A stretch of DNA of 34,683 nucleotides from contig JAJPJZ010000074.1 in the NCBI GenBank assembly GCA_021323935.1, positions 1 through 34,683 of the forward strand. Direction: 5' to 3'. The notes under the pieces were generated by a model that saw only the letters and a program-made list of their open reading frames with translations, did no database searches and was not told the DNA's origin. Of the stretch, positions 26,682 to 34,544 are shown piece after piece. The stretch is from Terriglobia bacterium. Lineage in GTDB: Bacteria > Acidobacteriota > Terriglobia > Terriglobales > Acidobacteriaceae. Position 1 is the stretch's first letter. Every line of letters begins with the position of its first letter. Position numbers and translations under genes: made by a program.

Positions 26682-27974
26682 ATGGCACGCACGGTTGAGA
26701 CATTTCCCGACTGGCTGAGCTGGCGCGGGGTTTCAAAGCTGAACATCCACGCGCAGCACACCCGCATTCTCGGCGGCAGCGTCATTATGCTGGTCGGAAT
26801 CAGCATCGTCAGCGCCTTCAACTTCGGCTACAACGTGGCCATGGCGCGCATGCTGGGGCCGGCCGAGTTCGGCCACGCCAGCGCGGCCGTGACCCTGCTG
26901 ATGCTGGTCTCGGCGATCACGCTGGCCTTCCAGTTGGTCTGCGCCAAGTTTGTGGCGCGCAACACATCCGAAGAGGCGCGTCGCTCGCTCTCGCATTCGC
27001 TGATGAAACGCGCCTGGATCGTCGGCCTGGCGCTGGCCGTGGCCATGGCGCTGGCCAGCGGCGCGGTGGCCCAGTATCTGCGGCTGCCGACGGCTTGGAT
27101 TGTCTTGATCCTGACGTTCGGCGTGGCGTTTTACGTGCCGCTCGGGGTCAAGCGCGGCACGCTGCAGGGCGAATGCGCCTTTCCCAAGCTGGCCGGCAAC
27201 TTCATCCTTGAAGTGCTGGTGAAATTTGGAGGGGCGCTGCTGCTGGTAGGCCTGGGCTTCGGCGTAAAAGGCGCCGTGCTCGCCATCAGCGCTTCCGTCA
27301 TCCTGGCGTACCTGCTTCCGTCTACCGACCAGCGCCTGTTTGCCCGCGATGAACCTTGCGTTCCCGCCAGCTTCCGTGAAGGCATGCAGGCCATCGTGTT
27401 CTTTGTGGGCCAAGTCATCATCAACAACATTGACATTCTGCTGGTGAAGCATTTCTTTGCGCCGGACCTGGCCGGCATGTATGCGGCGGTCGCTCTGGTC
27501 GGCCGTGTCCTGTACTTTGCCTCGTGGTCAGTGGTGAGTGCCATGTTTCCCGTGACGGCAGGGGCAAAGTCAGAGGCTCACAATGCATCTTTAATTATCG
27601 TGCCTTTGTTGCTGGTTTTGACCCTCGCCATCGCGTTCATCCTGCTGATGACGTTCGCCCCGGGCATGATCGTCCATTTCATCTTCGGCTCCGGTTATCG
27701 CGAAGCCGAGCCATTGCTCAGCCTCTATGCGGCAGCCACCGGCCTGTACTCGCTTAGCGTCGTGCTGATGGCGTATGAAATGTCGCGACGCATTGCCAAC
27801 ACCGGCTGGCTGCAGTTGGTGTTCAGCGCGGCCATCGTCGGCGGCATCAGCCTGTTCCATTCCACCCTGCGCGAGGTCATTCTTATTCAGGTGGTGCTTA
27901 TGGTCTTTTTACTGATCGCGGTTTCAGTTCCGTTCTTCCGGCTGAATCCCCTGAACACCGGGGAGGCCGCATGA
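26682..27974 (+). CDS. Oligosaccharide flippase (Wzx/MOP family)
   Basis: The 430-residue product starts at ATG 26682, 11 bases after the STAS gene. It has about 11-12 hydrophobic helices and the MOP-superfamily pattern (GGSVIMLVGISIVSAFNFGY, then NVAMARMLGPAEFGHASAAV; FVGQVIINNIDILLVKHFF, then APDLAGMYAAVALVGRVLYF). The last is the classic 'D..ll.....p...G.Y.a......' motif of Wzx. Such proteins move undecaprenyl-pyrophosphate-linked sugar units to the periplasm for polymerisation. In this locus, it provides the flip step in a run that also encodes a synthase-type exporter. No obvious Wzy-type polymerase is on the plus strand; the GT-C-like protein at 17526 is a possible partner. The next gene starts in the ATGA overlap. 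Confidence 0.88.
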   Translation: MARTVETFPDWLSWRGVSKLNIHAQHTRILGGSVIMLVGISIVSAFNFGYNVAMARMLGPAEFGHASAAVTLLMLVSAITLAFQLVCAKFVARNTSEEARRSLSHSLMKRAWIVGLALAVAMALASGAVAQYLRLPTAWIVLILTFGVAFYVPLGVKRGTLQGECAFPKLAGNFILEVLVKFGGALLLVGLGFGVKGAVLAISASVILAYLLPSTDQRLFARDEPCVPASFREGMQAIVFFVGQVIINNIDILLVKHFFAPDLAGMYAAVALVGRVLYFASWSVVSAMFPVTAGAKSEAHNASLIIVPLLLVLTLAIAFILLMTFAPGMIVHFIFGSGYREAEPLLSLYAAATGLYSLSVVLMAYEMSRRIANTGWLQLVFSAAIVGGISLFHSTLREVILIQVVLMVFLLIAVSVPFFRLNPLNTGEAA

Positions 27975-28723
27975 AAAAACTCCGCCGGGTTCCTGAAGCC
28001 GCGGTGATCGCGGAATTCCTGAAGAACGAGTTTTACCAGGCGGAATTCCAGCCGGACCGCGCGGAATTTGAGCGCTTTGTGCTTGAGGCCAACGTCGATG
28101 ACGAGCGCGAAAACGCCATTCGCCGCGCGCTCCTGTTCCGCCGCCGCGGCCATATGTGGCGCGAGCTCCCCGCCGATACCGAGTGGTGGGAAGTGTCGCT
28201 CGACCTCACCGACCTGCACCGCATCCATGTTTTTCCGCGCGCGCACTGGCGCAAGATCGCCGACGGAAGCTTCAAGCTGAACGATATCGTGCGCCGCATC
28301 CGCACCACCAGGTTCCGCGGCCGCACGCAAATGTTTATCAGCAAGATTGAAGCGCTGAGCTATCGCCTGCGCGAAAATCCTGACGACAGCGCGGTGTTGC
28401 TCATCGGCATCGATGAAGAAAGCCCGGTCACCATCCTCGAAGGCAATCACCGGCTCACCGCGGCGTTGATGGCTTCGCCTTCGCTGCTGCAGGCCCGCTT
28501 TCGCGTGTTGTGCGGGTTCTCGCCGCGCATGGGTGAATCGTGCTGGTACCAGACGAACGTGGCGAACCTGTGGCGATATGCGCGCAACCGCTTGCGCAAC
28601 CTGCGTGATCGCGAAGCCGATGTGACCCAGGTGCTGCCCCAATATGCGCGGCAGAACCTGAGCGAAGGCGCCGTAGGCAGCGGCGCTGTGGCAGCCTCGA
28701 AGGCGGTTGCCGAACACGAGTAG
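27971..28723 (+). CDS. Hypothetical protein with ParB-like GNHRLTA motif
   Basis: The 250-residue product starts in an ATGA overlap with the flippase gene. It is soluble with no signal peptide. Residues ~100-165 include GSFKLNDIVRRIRTTRF, a phosphate/ligand-style region, and TILEGNHRLTAALMA, which resembles the ParB/sulfiredoxin-fold motif (D/E-G-N/H-H-R). That fold binds nucleotides or DNA. Two tryptophans and charged helices follow (MGESCWYQTNVANLWRYARN). I cannot name the family. Its steady position inside a polysaccharide run suggests a role in the pathway or in regulation, but this is a guess. Confidence 0.7.
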   Translation: MKKLRRVPEAAVIAEFLKNEFYQAEFQPDRAEFERFVLEANVDDERENAIRRALLFRRRGHMWRELPADTEWWEVSLDLTDLHRIHVFPRAHWRKIADGSFKLNDIVRRIRTTRFRGRTQMFISKIEALSYRLRENPDDSAVLLIGIDEESPVTILEGNHRLTAALMASPSLLQARFRVLCGFSPRMGESCWYQTNVANLWRYARNRLRNLRDREADVTQVLPQYARQNLSEGAVGSGAVAASKAVAEHE

Positions 28724-28728
28724 TTCGA

Positions 28729-28747
28729 GCTGCAGCAGTCCTGCAGC
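28729..28747. repeat. Perfect 7-base inverted repeat before the Pro/Gln-rich gene
   Basis: GCTGCAG (28729-28735) and CTGCAGC (28741-28747) surround CAGTC. The hairpin lies in the 36 bases between the ParB-like gene and the next one, four bases before its GGAGAC ribosome site. It could be an attenuator or part of the leader. Confidence 0.4.
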
Positions 28748-28759
28748 ATTGGAGACAGA

Positions 28760-29299
28760 ATGAAGCCGAATTTCCCCTGGAACCTGGCGCAGCGCATTTT
28801 GGCAGCGACGCTGGCCGCAATCCTGTGCGGCGTGCCCGCTGCCGTAGCGCAAGCCGCCCAGCAGCAAACCGCAGCTCCGCAGCAGCAAGGCACGCAAGCG
28901 CCGCCGGCGCAGTCCGACACGCAATCGCGGCCGCAGGTTCAGAAGCAGAACCAGACTCTCGACGTCGATCCGTCCAAGGGCCCGCTGCAGCCGATCACGC
29001 CTTCCGACAATGCAGCCGCCCCGGCGGGGAATGCGCCGCAAACCACGCCGCCCGCCGCGCCGCAGCCGCAGGAGCAGCAGCAAAAAGCCACGCCTGCCCC
29101 GGCGCCGCAGGGCGTCGCCGTCGCCGGCGAAGCCAAGACCAATGGCGGCCCCGCGTCTGAGCCTGCCGGTACCGCGATTGCTCCGGCCAAGCAGCGGCAG
29201 ATGCGTTCATTGTTGATCAAGATTGGCGCAATCGGCGCCGGCGCCGCGGCTTTGGGCGCGATCTACGGGCTGACTCGCAGCACACCGAGCCATCCCTGA
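28760..29299 (+). CDS. Secreted Pro/Gln/Ala-rich protein with C-terminal membrane helix
   Basis: The 179-residue product starts at ATG 28760 with GGAGACAGA upstream. Residues 1-31 (MKPNFPWNLAQRILAATLAA, then a run to QAA) are a signal peptide. Residues ~34-140 are made of Gln, Pro and Ala with few hydrophobic residues, so disordered and perhaps wall- or surface-spanning. The end has RQMRSLLIKIGAIGAGAAAL, then GAIYGLTRS, a glycine/alanine helix that could be a membrane anchor. I recognise no family. Located inside the polysaccharide gene run, it may be a spacer or coat-like protein. Confidence 0.7.
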   Translation: MKPNFPWNLAQRILAATLAAILCGVPAAVAQAAQQQTAAPQQQGTQAPPAQSDTQSRPQVQKQNQTLDVDPSKGPLQPITPSDNAAAPAGNAPQTTPPAAPQPQEQQQKATPAPAPQGVAVAGEAKTNGGPASEPAGTAIAPAKQRQMRSLLIKIGAIGAGAAALGAIYGLTRSTPSHP

Positions 29300-29383
29300 A
29301 GCGCAAAAAATCTGCGGCCGCTCGGCTGCCTCGTCCGCCTGCTTTGCCCGGGCGTGCTGCTTTTGAAATTGGTGAAGTGCACC

Positions 29384-30079
29384 ATGAAAAATTTCCGTTC
29401 TCCACTGCTGATCAGCTTTTCCGGCCTTGATGGCGCCGGGAAAAGCACGCAAATCGATAATCTGCGCGAGACCCTGGCCGCCGCCGGGTTGAAGACCCAC
29501 CTGCTGTCATTCTGGGACAACGTGGTGGTGCTCTCGCGCTATCGCGAAGGCTTTGTGCACAAGGTTTACGGAAGCGAACGCGGGATCGGCGCTCCCGGCA
29601 AGCCGGTGAACCGGCGCGACAAGAACGTTCGCCGCTGGTACCTTACGCTCTCACGCCACGCGCTGTATCTGCTCGATGCCGTGCACCTGCGCATCGTGGT
29701 GTCGCGCGCATTGCTCTCGAAAAGCGACGTCGTCATCTTCGACCGCTACTTGTATGACGAACTGGCCAACCTGCCCTTGCACAATGCCGCCTCGCGCGCA
29801 TTCATAAAGGCCATGGCCCGCCTGGTTCCGCAGCCCGACGTCGCCTTTATCCTTGACGCCGATCCGGAGGCCGCGGTGGCGCGCAAGCCTGAATATCCGC
29901 TGGACTTCATGCGCAAGTGCCGGCAGTCTTACCACGCGCTGGCGTCGCTGCTCGGCACGTTCACGGTCATTCCGCCGCTGCCCTTGAACGAGGCCAAATC
30001 CAGGGTGGTGGAGCACGCCATGGCGGCGCTGCAGACTCGTGAACTGAACCAGCAGGTGCTGACCGCCCCGGCTGCATAG
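29384..30079 (+). CDS. Thymidylate-kinase-like P-loop kinase
   Basis: From ATG 29384 the 231-residue product begins MKNFRSPLLISFSGLDGAGKST, with P-loop GLDGAGKST at residues 14-22; the longer frame from 29354 is unneeded. VVIFDRYLYDELANLPL (DRY at 120-122) is the DR(Y/H) motif of dTMP kinases, and ARKPEYPLDFM at 166-176 fits the LID region. dTMP kinase makes dTDP for dTDP-sugars, but the middle (NRRDKNVRRWYLTLSRHALY) departs from housekeeping Tmk, so a different phosphoryl acceptor is possible. It ends the polysaccharide run, 84 bases after the secreted protein. Whether the cell has another tmk is not visible. Confidence 0.8.
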   Translation: MKNFRSPLLISFSGLDGAGKSTQIDNLRETLAAAGLKTHLLSFWDNVVVLSRYREGFVHKVYGSERGIGAPGKPVNRRDKNVRRWYLTLSRHALYLLDAVHLRIVVSRALLSKSDVVIFDRYLYDELANLPLHNAASRAFIKAMARLVPQPDVAFILDADPEAAVARKPEYPLDFMRKCRQSYHALASLLGTFTVIPPLPLNEAKSRVVEHAMAALQTRELNQQVLTAPAA

Positions 30080-30159
30080 GCGCAGTTTTCCGCAAAATCA
30101 ACGGTTGGGCAGCATGGCCGATCCGGTGTACCATAGCGGCTCCCCCGCTAAGGCCTGGC

Positions 30160-31251
30160 ATGAAGGATTTTTTTGTTCGCGACGCGGCGCAGTTCGAGAA
30201 CAAGGTTATAACTACTTCGTTCGTAGTGGCTTCCAAGCAGGTCCGCCCGCGCAAGACGGGCGAACTCTATCTCCAGCTCACCTTTGCCGACCGTACCGGC
30301 CACCTCGAAGCCAAGATGTGGGACAACGTGGCTGAGCACATCGACCGCTTCGAGCAGGACGATTTCGTCAAAGTCAAAGGGTTGCTGAACCGGTTTAACG
30401 GCAAGTTCCAGTTCACCGTGCACAAGCTGCGGCGGCTGGAAGATGCCGAAGTGGAATTTGCCGACTACCTGCCGAAGACCGAAAAAAACGTGGATGAGCT
30501 GTGGGCGTGGCTCGCCTCGCGCGTGGCGACGCTTGAAAATCCCTACCTGAAAGCGCTGCTCGAAGCCTTCATGGCCGATCCGGCGGTCGCCTCCGCCTAT
30601 CGCACTGCACCCGCCGCCAAGACGCTGCACCATGCCGTCATCGGCGGCCTGCTCGATCACGTCTGCTCGCTCATTCGCCTTTGTGAACTGGCAGCGCAGA
30701 ATTATCCCAACATCAATCGTGACCTGCTGCTGGCGGGCGCATTTCTGCACGATATCGGCAAAATCCACGAACTCAGCTACAACCGCGCCATCCAGTACAC
30801 CACGGAAGGCCAGCTCCTTGGCCACATGATCATTGAGCTGGAAATGCTGCACGCAAAAATCGCGCAGCTCCCGGGCTTTCCTGCCGAGCTCAAGCTGCTG
30901 CTCGAGCACTTGATCATCAGCCATCACGGCCACTACGAATTCGGTTCGCCCAAGCTGCCCATGTTTCCTGAGGCGCTGATGCTGCACTACCTTGACGATC
31001 TGGATTCAAAAATGGAGAGCATGCGCGCCCAGCTCGAACGCGAAGCTCCCAACCCCGATGACTGGGCCGGCTACAACAGTTCACTCGGCCGCCCGCTGCT
31101 CAATTCGCGCAGGCTCATCGACCGCATCATGGCTGATCTTGCAACAACTTCTTCGCCGCAACCTGAAACTGCCGAGGCCGGCGCGCCTGAGCCGCAGGCC
31201 GAGCGTGAAGCTTCGCAAATTGAGCTCGCCGTAGGCGCGGGTTCAGAGTAA
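30160..31251 (+). CDS. YhaM-like OB-fold/HD-domain 3'-5' exoribonuclease
   Basis: The 363-residue product starts at ATG 30160. Residues ~14-92 (KVITTSFVVASKQVRPRKTG, LYLQLTFADRTGHLEAKMW) are an OB-fold like the tRNA-anticodon-binding type, and residues ~155-300 an HD domain with LHHAVIGGLLDH, GAFLHDIGKIHEL (His197-Asp198), GHMIIELEM and SHHGHYEFGSPKLPMFPEAL. This order is that of YhaM/CBF1, Mn-dependent 3'-5' exoribonucleases that degrade RNA and ssDNA. The C-terminal tail of about 50 residues (TTSSPQPETAEAGAPEPQAE) is acidic and disordered. The reading begins right at the domain, supporting the start. Confidence 0.88.
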   Translation: MKDFFVRDAAQFENKVITTSFVVASKQVRPRKTGELYLQLTFADRTGHLEAKMWDNVAEHIDRFEQDDFVKVKGLLNRFNGKFQFTVHKLRRLEDAEVEFADYLPKTEKNVDELWAWLASRVATLENPYLKALLEAFMADPAVASAYRTAPAAKTLHHAVIGGLLDHVCSLIRLCELAAQNYPNINRDLLLAGAFLHDIGKIHELSYNRAIQYTTEGQLLGHMIIELEMLHAKIAQLPGFPAELKLLLEHLIISHHGHYEFGSPKLPMFPEALMLHYLDDLDSKMESMRAQLEREAPNPDDWAGYNSSLGRPLLNSRRLIDRIMADLATTSSPQPETAEAGAPEPQAEREASQIELAVGAGSE

Positions 31252-31321
31252 GGGTTCGCCTCGCCTGCGTGCTTGCTGCAGCCGTTTGTGATTGAATAGG
31301 CACGACCCTCCAGGAGGCGAT

Positions 31322-31903
31322 ATGCGTAAGCTGTTGTTCGTGGTGTTGTGCTGTTCTTGGTTTGCCATAGCACAGAGCGAAGGCGGCGGAAATCCCGTGA
31401 CCGGAACCGCGAAGAACATCTTTCAGCGGCAGCAGAAGACCCTGATCGCGGCCGCCGAGCAGATGCCCGGCGAAAAATACGACTACAAGCCGACCGCGCA
31501 GCAGAATTCCTTCGGCCAGACGGTCGCCCACGTCATCGGCTCCAATTACGTCATCTGCTCCAAGTTCAACGACAGCACCGCTCCGGCGATGGATACGCTG
31601 CCCAAAGCCACCGACCCAAAGGACAAGCTGGTGGCGGCGCTGAAGCAATCGGTCGATTTCTGCAACAGCGCGCTTGATTCGCTCACCGACAGCAAGCTGG
31701 GCGACCAGGTAACGCTGTTCCGTGGGATGAAAGTTCCGCGCGCTTACGCGCTGTTCGCGCTGACCGACGATTTTGCCGATCACTACGCAGCCATGGCGAT
31801 GTATATGCGGCTGAACGGAATCCTGCCGCCCTCGGCCCAGCCGCGGCCGGCGCAGGGCCAGGGCGGCGCGAGCCCGCAGGGCAGCCCCAAGCCGCCACGG
31901 TAG
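31322..31903 (+). CDS. Secreted DinB-like (DUF664-type) protein
   Basis: From ATG 31322, with a perfect AGGAGG four bases upstream, the 193-residue product begins MRKLLFVVLCCSWFAIAQSE, a signal peptide; the frame opens at 31292 but is not needed. Residues ~30-155 form a four-helix DinB-like bundle: LIAAAEQMPGEKYDYKPTAQ, NSFGQTVAHVIGSNY and TDDFADHYAAMAMYMRLNGI. His residues in AHVIGS and DDFADHYAAM match the metal-binding histidines of DinB/BSH. DinB-superfamily proteins are metal-dependent and include thiol transferases (mycothiol/bacillithiol), but no reaction is known for secreted members. The tail is Pro/Gln/Gly-rich. Confidence 0.85.
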   Translation: MRKLLFVVLCCSWFAIAQSEGGGNPVTGTAKNIFQRQQKTLIAAAEQMPGEKYDYKPTAQQNSFGQTVAHVIGSNYVICSKFNDSTAPAMDTLPKATDPKDKLVAALKQSVDFCNSALDSLTDSKLGDQVTLFRGMKVPRAYALFALTDDFADHYAAMAMYMRLNGILPPSAQPRPAQGQGGASPQGSPKPPR

Positions 31904-31984
31904 CGGCGCCGTCCGCTGCCCCTCAAGTTCCACTCAGCGCGAGTTTTACGCCACTCACGGCGAGGCCGTCGGCTGCCCCCGCCG

Positions 31985-32008
31985 GCCTGTGATTTAATTG
32001 ATACAGGC
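31985..32008. promoter_or_regulatory. Perfect 6-6 dyad directly before the radical SAM gene
   Basis: GCCTGT (31985-31990) and ACAGGC (32003-32008) are exact reverse complements around the AT-rich GATTTAATTGAT. The site ends one base before ATG 32010, so a bound protein or the RNA hairpin would block the ribosome site. Confidence 0.35.
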
Positions 32009-32009
32009 A

Positions 32010-33047
32010 ATGAGAGCGACCGCCAGAACTCACTTCCGCCGCAGCATAAAGGCCATGCATCGCAGGCTGCGCGAGGCGAAAATCGTAGCGTGGGGGTTGC
32101 TTTCTACCCGGCATCCGCTGCAGGCGCACATCATTCCCATGCGCCGCTGTAACCTGGCCTGCACCTACTGCAACGAGTTCGATGACTTTTCAAAGCCGGT
32201 GCCGCTGCTGGAGATGAAGCGCCGGCTCAATCGCCTGGGCGCGCTGGGGACCACGTTCATTACGATCTCGGGCGGCGAGCCGCTGCTGCATCCCGACCTT
32301 GACGAGATCATCCGCCACATCCGCAAGCTGGGCATGCTGGCCGGCATGATCACCAACGGGTATTTGCTGACCGCCGAGCGCATCCAGCGGCTGAATGACG
32401 CCGGGCTCGAACACCTGCAGATTTCCATCGACAACGTGGTGCCTGATGAAGTTTCGAAAAAGAGCCTCAAGGTCCTGGACAAGAAGCTGCAGTTGCTCGC
32501 CCAATACGCCGAGTTCCACGTGAACATCAATTCGGTGGTGGGCGGCGGCGTCAAGAACCCGTGGGACGCCTACACGGTGGCGAAGCGGGCCATCGACCTT
32601 GGGTTCAGCTCGACGGTCGGCATCATTCACGATTCCGATGGCCAGGTGCAGCCGCTCAGCGCCGAGGAGTACGAGGTTTACTGCGCGACCAAGGACCTGA
32701 GCAAGGCCAGCTACGCCCGGCTGAACCGCTTCCAGGACAACATTGCGCTGGGCAAAGCCAACACCTGGCGCTGCCGCGCCGGCTCGCGCTACCTCTACGT
32801 TTGTGAGGACGGCCTGGTGCATTACTGCTCGCAGCAGCGCGGCTACCCGGGCGTGCCGCTGGAGCAGTACACGCGCGACGACGTTCGCCGCGAGTTCTAC
32901 ACTGAAAAGCCGTGCGCCCCGCATTGCACGATTTCGTGCGTACACCAGACGTCGCTGATTGATTTCTTCCGCGGCCGCCAGCGCCCCGCCAATTCGTTTC
33001 CCACTCCAACGGCCAGCCGCCACGACCAGCTCGTTCACATCGAGTAA
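32010..33047 (+). CDS. Radical SAM protein with C-terminal cysteine (SPASM/twitch-like) region
   Basis: I take ATG 32010 as the start (345 residues); TTG 31998 is upstream. Residues 47-54 are CNLACTYC, giving Cys47, Cys51 and Cys54 for the [4Fe-4S] cluster, and [15 protein letters not shown] (GGEP at 88-91) binds [12 protein letters not shown] and [10 protein letters not shown] follow in the barrel. The C-terminal part has [19 protein letters not shown] and then [15 protein letters not shown], at least six cysteines that could hold an auxiliary cluster, as in SPASM or twitch enzymes. Such enzymes modify peptides or tRNA/sugars. The substrate is not visible. It follows the DinB-like gene by about 100 bases and no precursor-peptide gene was seen. 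Confidence 0.87.
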   Translation: MRATARTHFRRSIKAMHRRLREAKIVAWGLLSTRHPLQAHIIPMRRCNLACTYCNEFDDFSKPVPLLEMKRRLNRLGALGTTFITISGGEPLLHPDLDEIIRHIRKLGMLAGMITNGYLLTAERIQRLNDAGLEHLQISIDNVVPDEVSKKSLKVLDKKLQLLAQYAEFHVNINSVVGGGVKNPWDAYTVAKRAIDLGFSSTVGIIHDSDGQVQPLSAEEYEVYCATKDLSKASYARLNRFQDNIALGKANTWRCRAGSRYLYVCEDGLVHYCSQQRGYPGVPLEQYTRDDVRREFYTEKPCAPHCTISCVHQTSLIDFFRGRQRPANSFPTPTASRHDQLVHIE

Positions 33048-33089
33048 AGTTCAGCGGGTCGCACCGGCGCAGATCATTCGGCGCACGCG

Positions 33090-34535
33090 TTACCTGATTC
33101 CCACCAGACCCTGCACCGACTGAATCAATTTTTGCGAATCGTAGCCGATGCCATTTTTGAACACGATTTCAACCTTTTCGATATCGCTGATGTCGTGCGA
33201 GGGGTCGCCCTTGATGACGACCAGGTCTGCCTGCTTGCCGGCTGCGATTGAACCGATGCGGTCCTGCTCACCGAGATATTGCGCGCCGTTGAGCGTGGCG
33301 ATTCGGATGGCTTCGAGCGGAGTAAAGCCGGCTTCCACCAGCAGCTCGACTTCGCGTTGGTCGCCGTAGCCGGCGAGCACGCCGCCATTTCCGGTTGGAT
33401 CCGGGCCGGCAAGCAGCAGTCCGCCGGCTTTGGCGAATGCGAACTCAAATTGCATTTCCTTTTTCAGCATTTCGCCGGAAGGCGAATCGGGCGGAATGCG
33501 CGCGCGGGCGCCCAAATAGGCAGCCTGCGCCTGCGGTGTCATGGCAGCGAGCACCCGCGACGATTCCAGCGGCCTGCGCGGAGCGCCGGCGGATGCGTTT
33601 GGAACTGACGCCTCGAATACCGGCAGGGTTGAGGTCACGGCCACGTGCTTTTCAACCAGCGTGCGAATGGTCTGCTGAATTTCAGGGCCGTTCACATCCA
33701 TCTTCAACAACGTTGCCGCGGTGCCGCCGGCCGGGCAGATGTCGGGCTGCTTGCCCGGCACGAACTCGGTGTCAACGATGAGGCCGTGCTCCAGATCGTC
33801 AATGCCGAGCTCGGCGGCCTCGCGGAACCCGATGGAGCAAAGATGGCCCGTGATCTTGAGGTTGTGCGCGTGGGCCACGGCCACCGCGGCCGCAAGTTCG
33901 GCGCGTGTAATGTTCATGTATGCCTTAAACGACGTAGCGCCCTCGGCAATCCAGAACTCGGCGGTTCGCGTCGCGTCGTTTGCGTCGGTCAGCGTGTGCA
34001 TCACCGGCGTAAACGAACCCGGCCCCTCGAAGTAGGGCGCCGTAATGTGCATCCTCGGCCCGGGGATGGCGCCTGCATCGATGAGCCGTTTGAGTTCGAG
34101 GTCTTCATACGGCATCACGCTGCCGGTGGTGCGAAGGCTGGTGACGCCTGCGGCCAGGTACAGGCGCGGAAAACTGAAGCCCATATTGCTGTAGAGCGGC
34201 GGCTGGCCTCCCACGGGATAGAACATGTGGTCGTGCATTCCGACCAGGCCGGGAATCACGGTGTAGCCGCCCAGTTCCAGCACCTTGGCGCTTCCGGGTT
34301 GCCGTGTGGCATCGCCAGCCGATGCGGGCGCGATCTCCAGGATTTTGCCTCCGCTGATCGTGATCCGCTGATGCTCGCGCGCGGGCGCACCGGTGCCGTC
34401 AATGATGCGAACGTCGTTCAGCACGATGGTTTGTGCGTCGACCGTGACAAAGGGCGCCACCTGCGAGGGCCGTCCCTGGGCAGGCGCCGCGACGGCCAGT
34501 GCGCAAACCGAAAACAGAATGCTGCTGAGTCTCAT
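33090..34535 (-). CDS. Secreted metal-dependent amidohydrolase
   Basis: From ATG 34535-34533 (GTG at 34544 is three codons upstream) the 481-residue product starts MRLSSILFSVCALAVAAPAQG, a signal peptide. The amidohydrolase fold follows: VLNDVRIIDGTGAP in the beta-sandwich, VIPGLVGMHDHMFYPVG with the His-x-His metal pair, ATSFKAYMNITR with a lysine (likely carboxylated) bridging the metals, LKITGHLCSIGF and IDDLEHGLIVDTEF with further histidines, LLLAGPDPTGNGG with an aspartate and YLGEQDRIGSIAAGKQADLV, then VVIKGDPSHDI at the C-terminal sandwich. Homologues hydrolyse cyclic amides, dipeptides (Xaa-Pro) or imidazolone-type compounds. Substrate unknown. It is convergent with the radical SAM gene (42 bases apart). 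Confidence 0.9.
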   Translation of the reverse strand: MRLSSILFSVCALAVAAPAQGRPSQVAPFVTVDAQTIVLNDVRIIDGTGAPAREHQRITISGGKILEIAPASAGDATRQPGSAKVLELGGYTVIPGLVGMHDHMFYPVGGQPPLYSNMGFSFPRLYLAAGVTSLRTTGSVMPYEDLELKRLIDAGAIPGPRMHITAPYFEGPGSFTPVMHTLTDANDATRTAEFWIAEGATSFKAYMNITRAELAAAVAVAHAHNLKITGHLCSIGFREAAELGIDDLEHGLIVDTEFVPGKQPDICPAGGTAATLLKMDVNGPEIQQTIRTLVEKHVAVTSTLPVFEASVPNASAGAPRRPLESSRVLAAMTPQAQAAYLGARARIPPDSPSGEMLKKEMQFEFAFAKAGGLLLAGPDPTGNGGVLAGYGDQREVELLVEAGFTPLEAIRIATLNGAQYLGEQDRIGSIAAGKQADLVVIKGDPSHDISDIEKVEIVFKNGIGYDSQKLIQSVQGLVGIR

Positions 34536-34544
34536 GCCGCACAC

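Noticed and set aside
27887-29083. 398-codon minus-strand open frame starting with a leucine/arginine-rich run
   Set aside because: Antisense to the ParB-like and Pro/Gln-rich genes; composition explained by complementing Pro/Gln/Ala codons.
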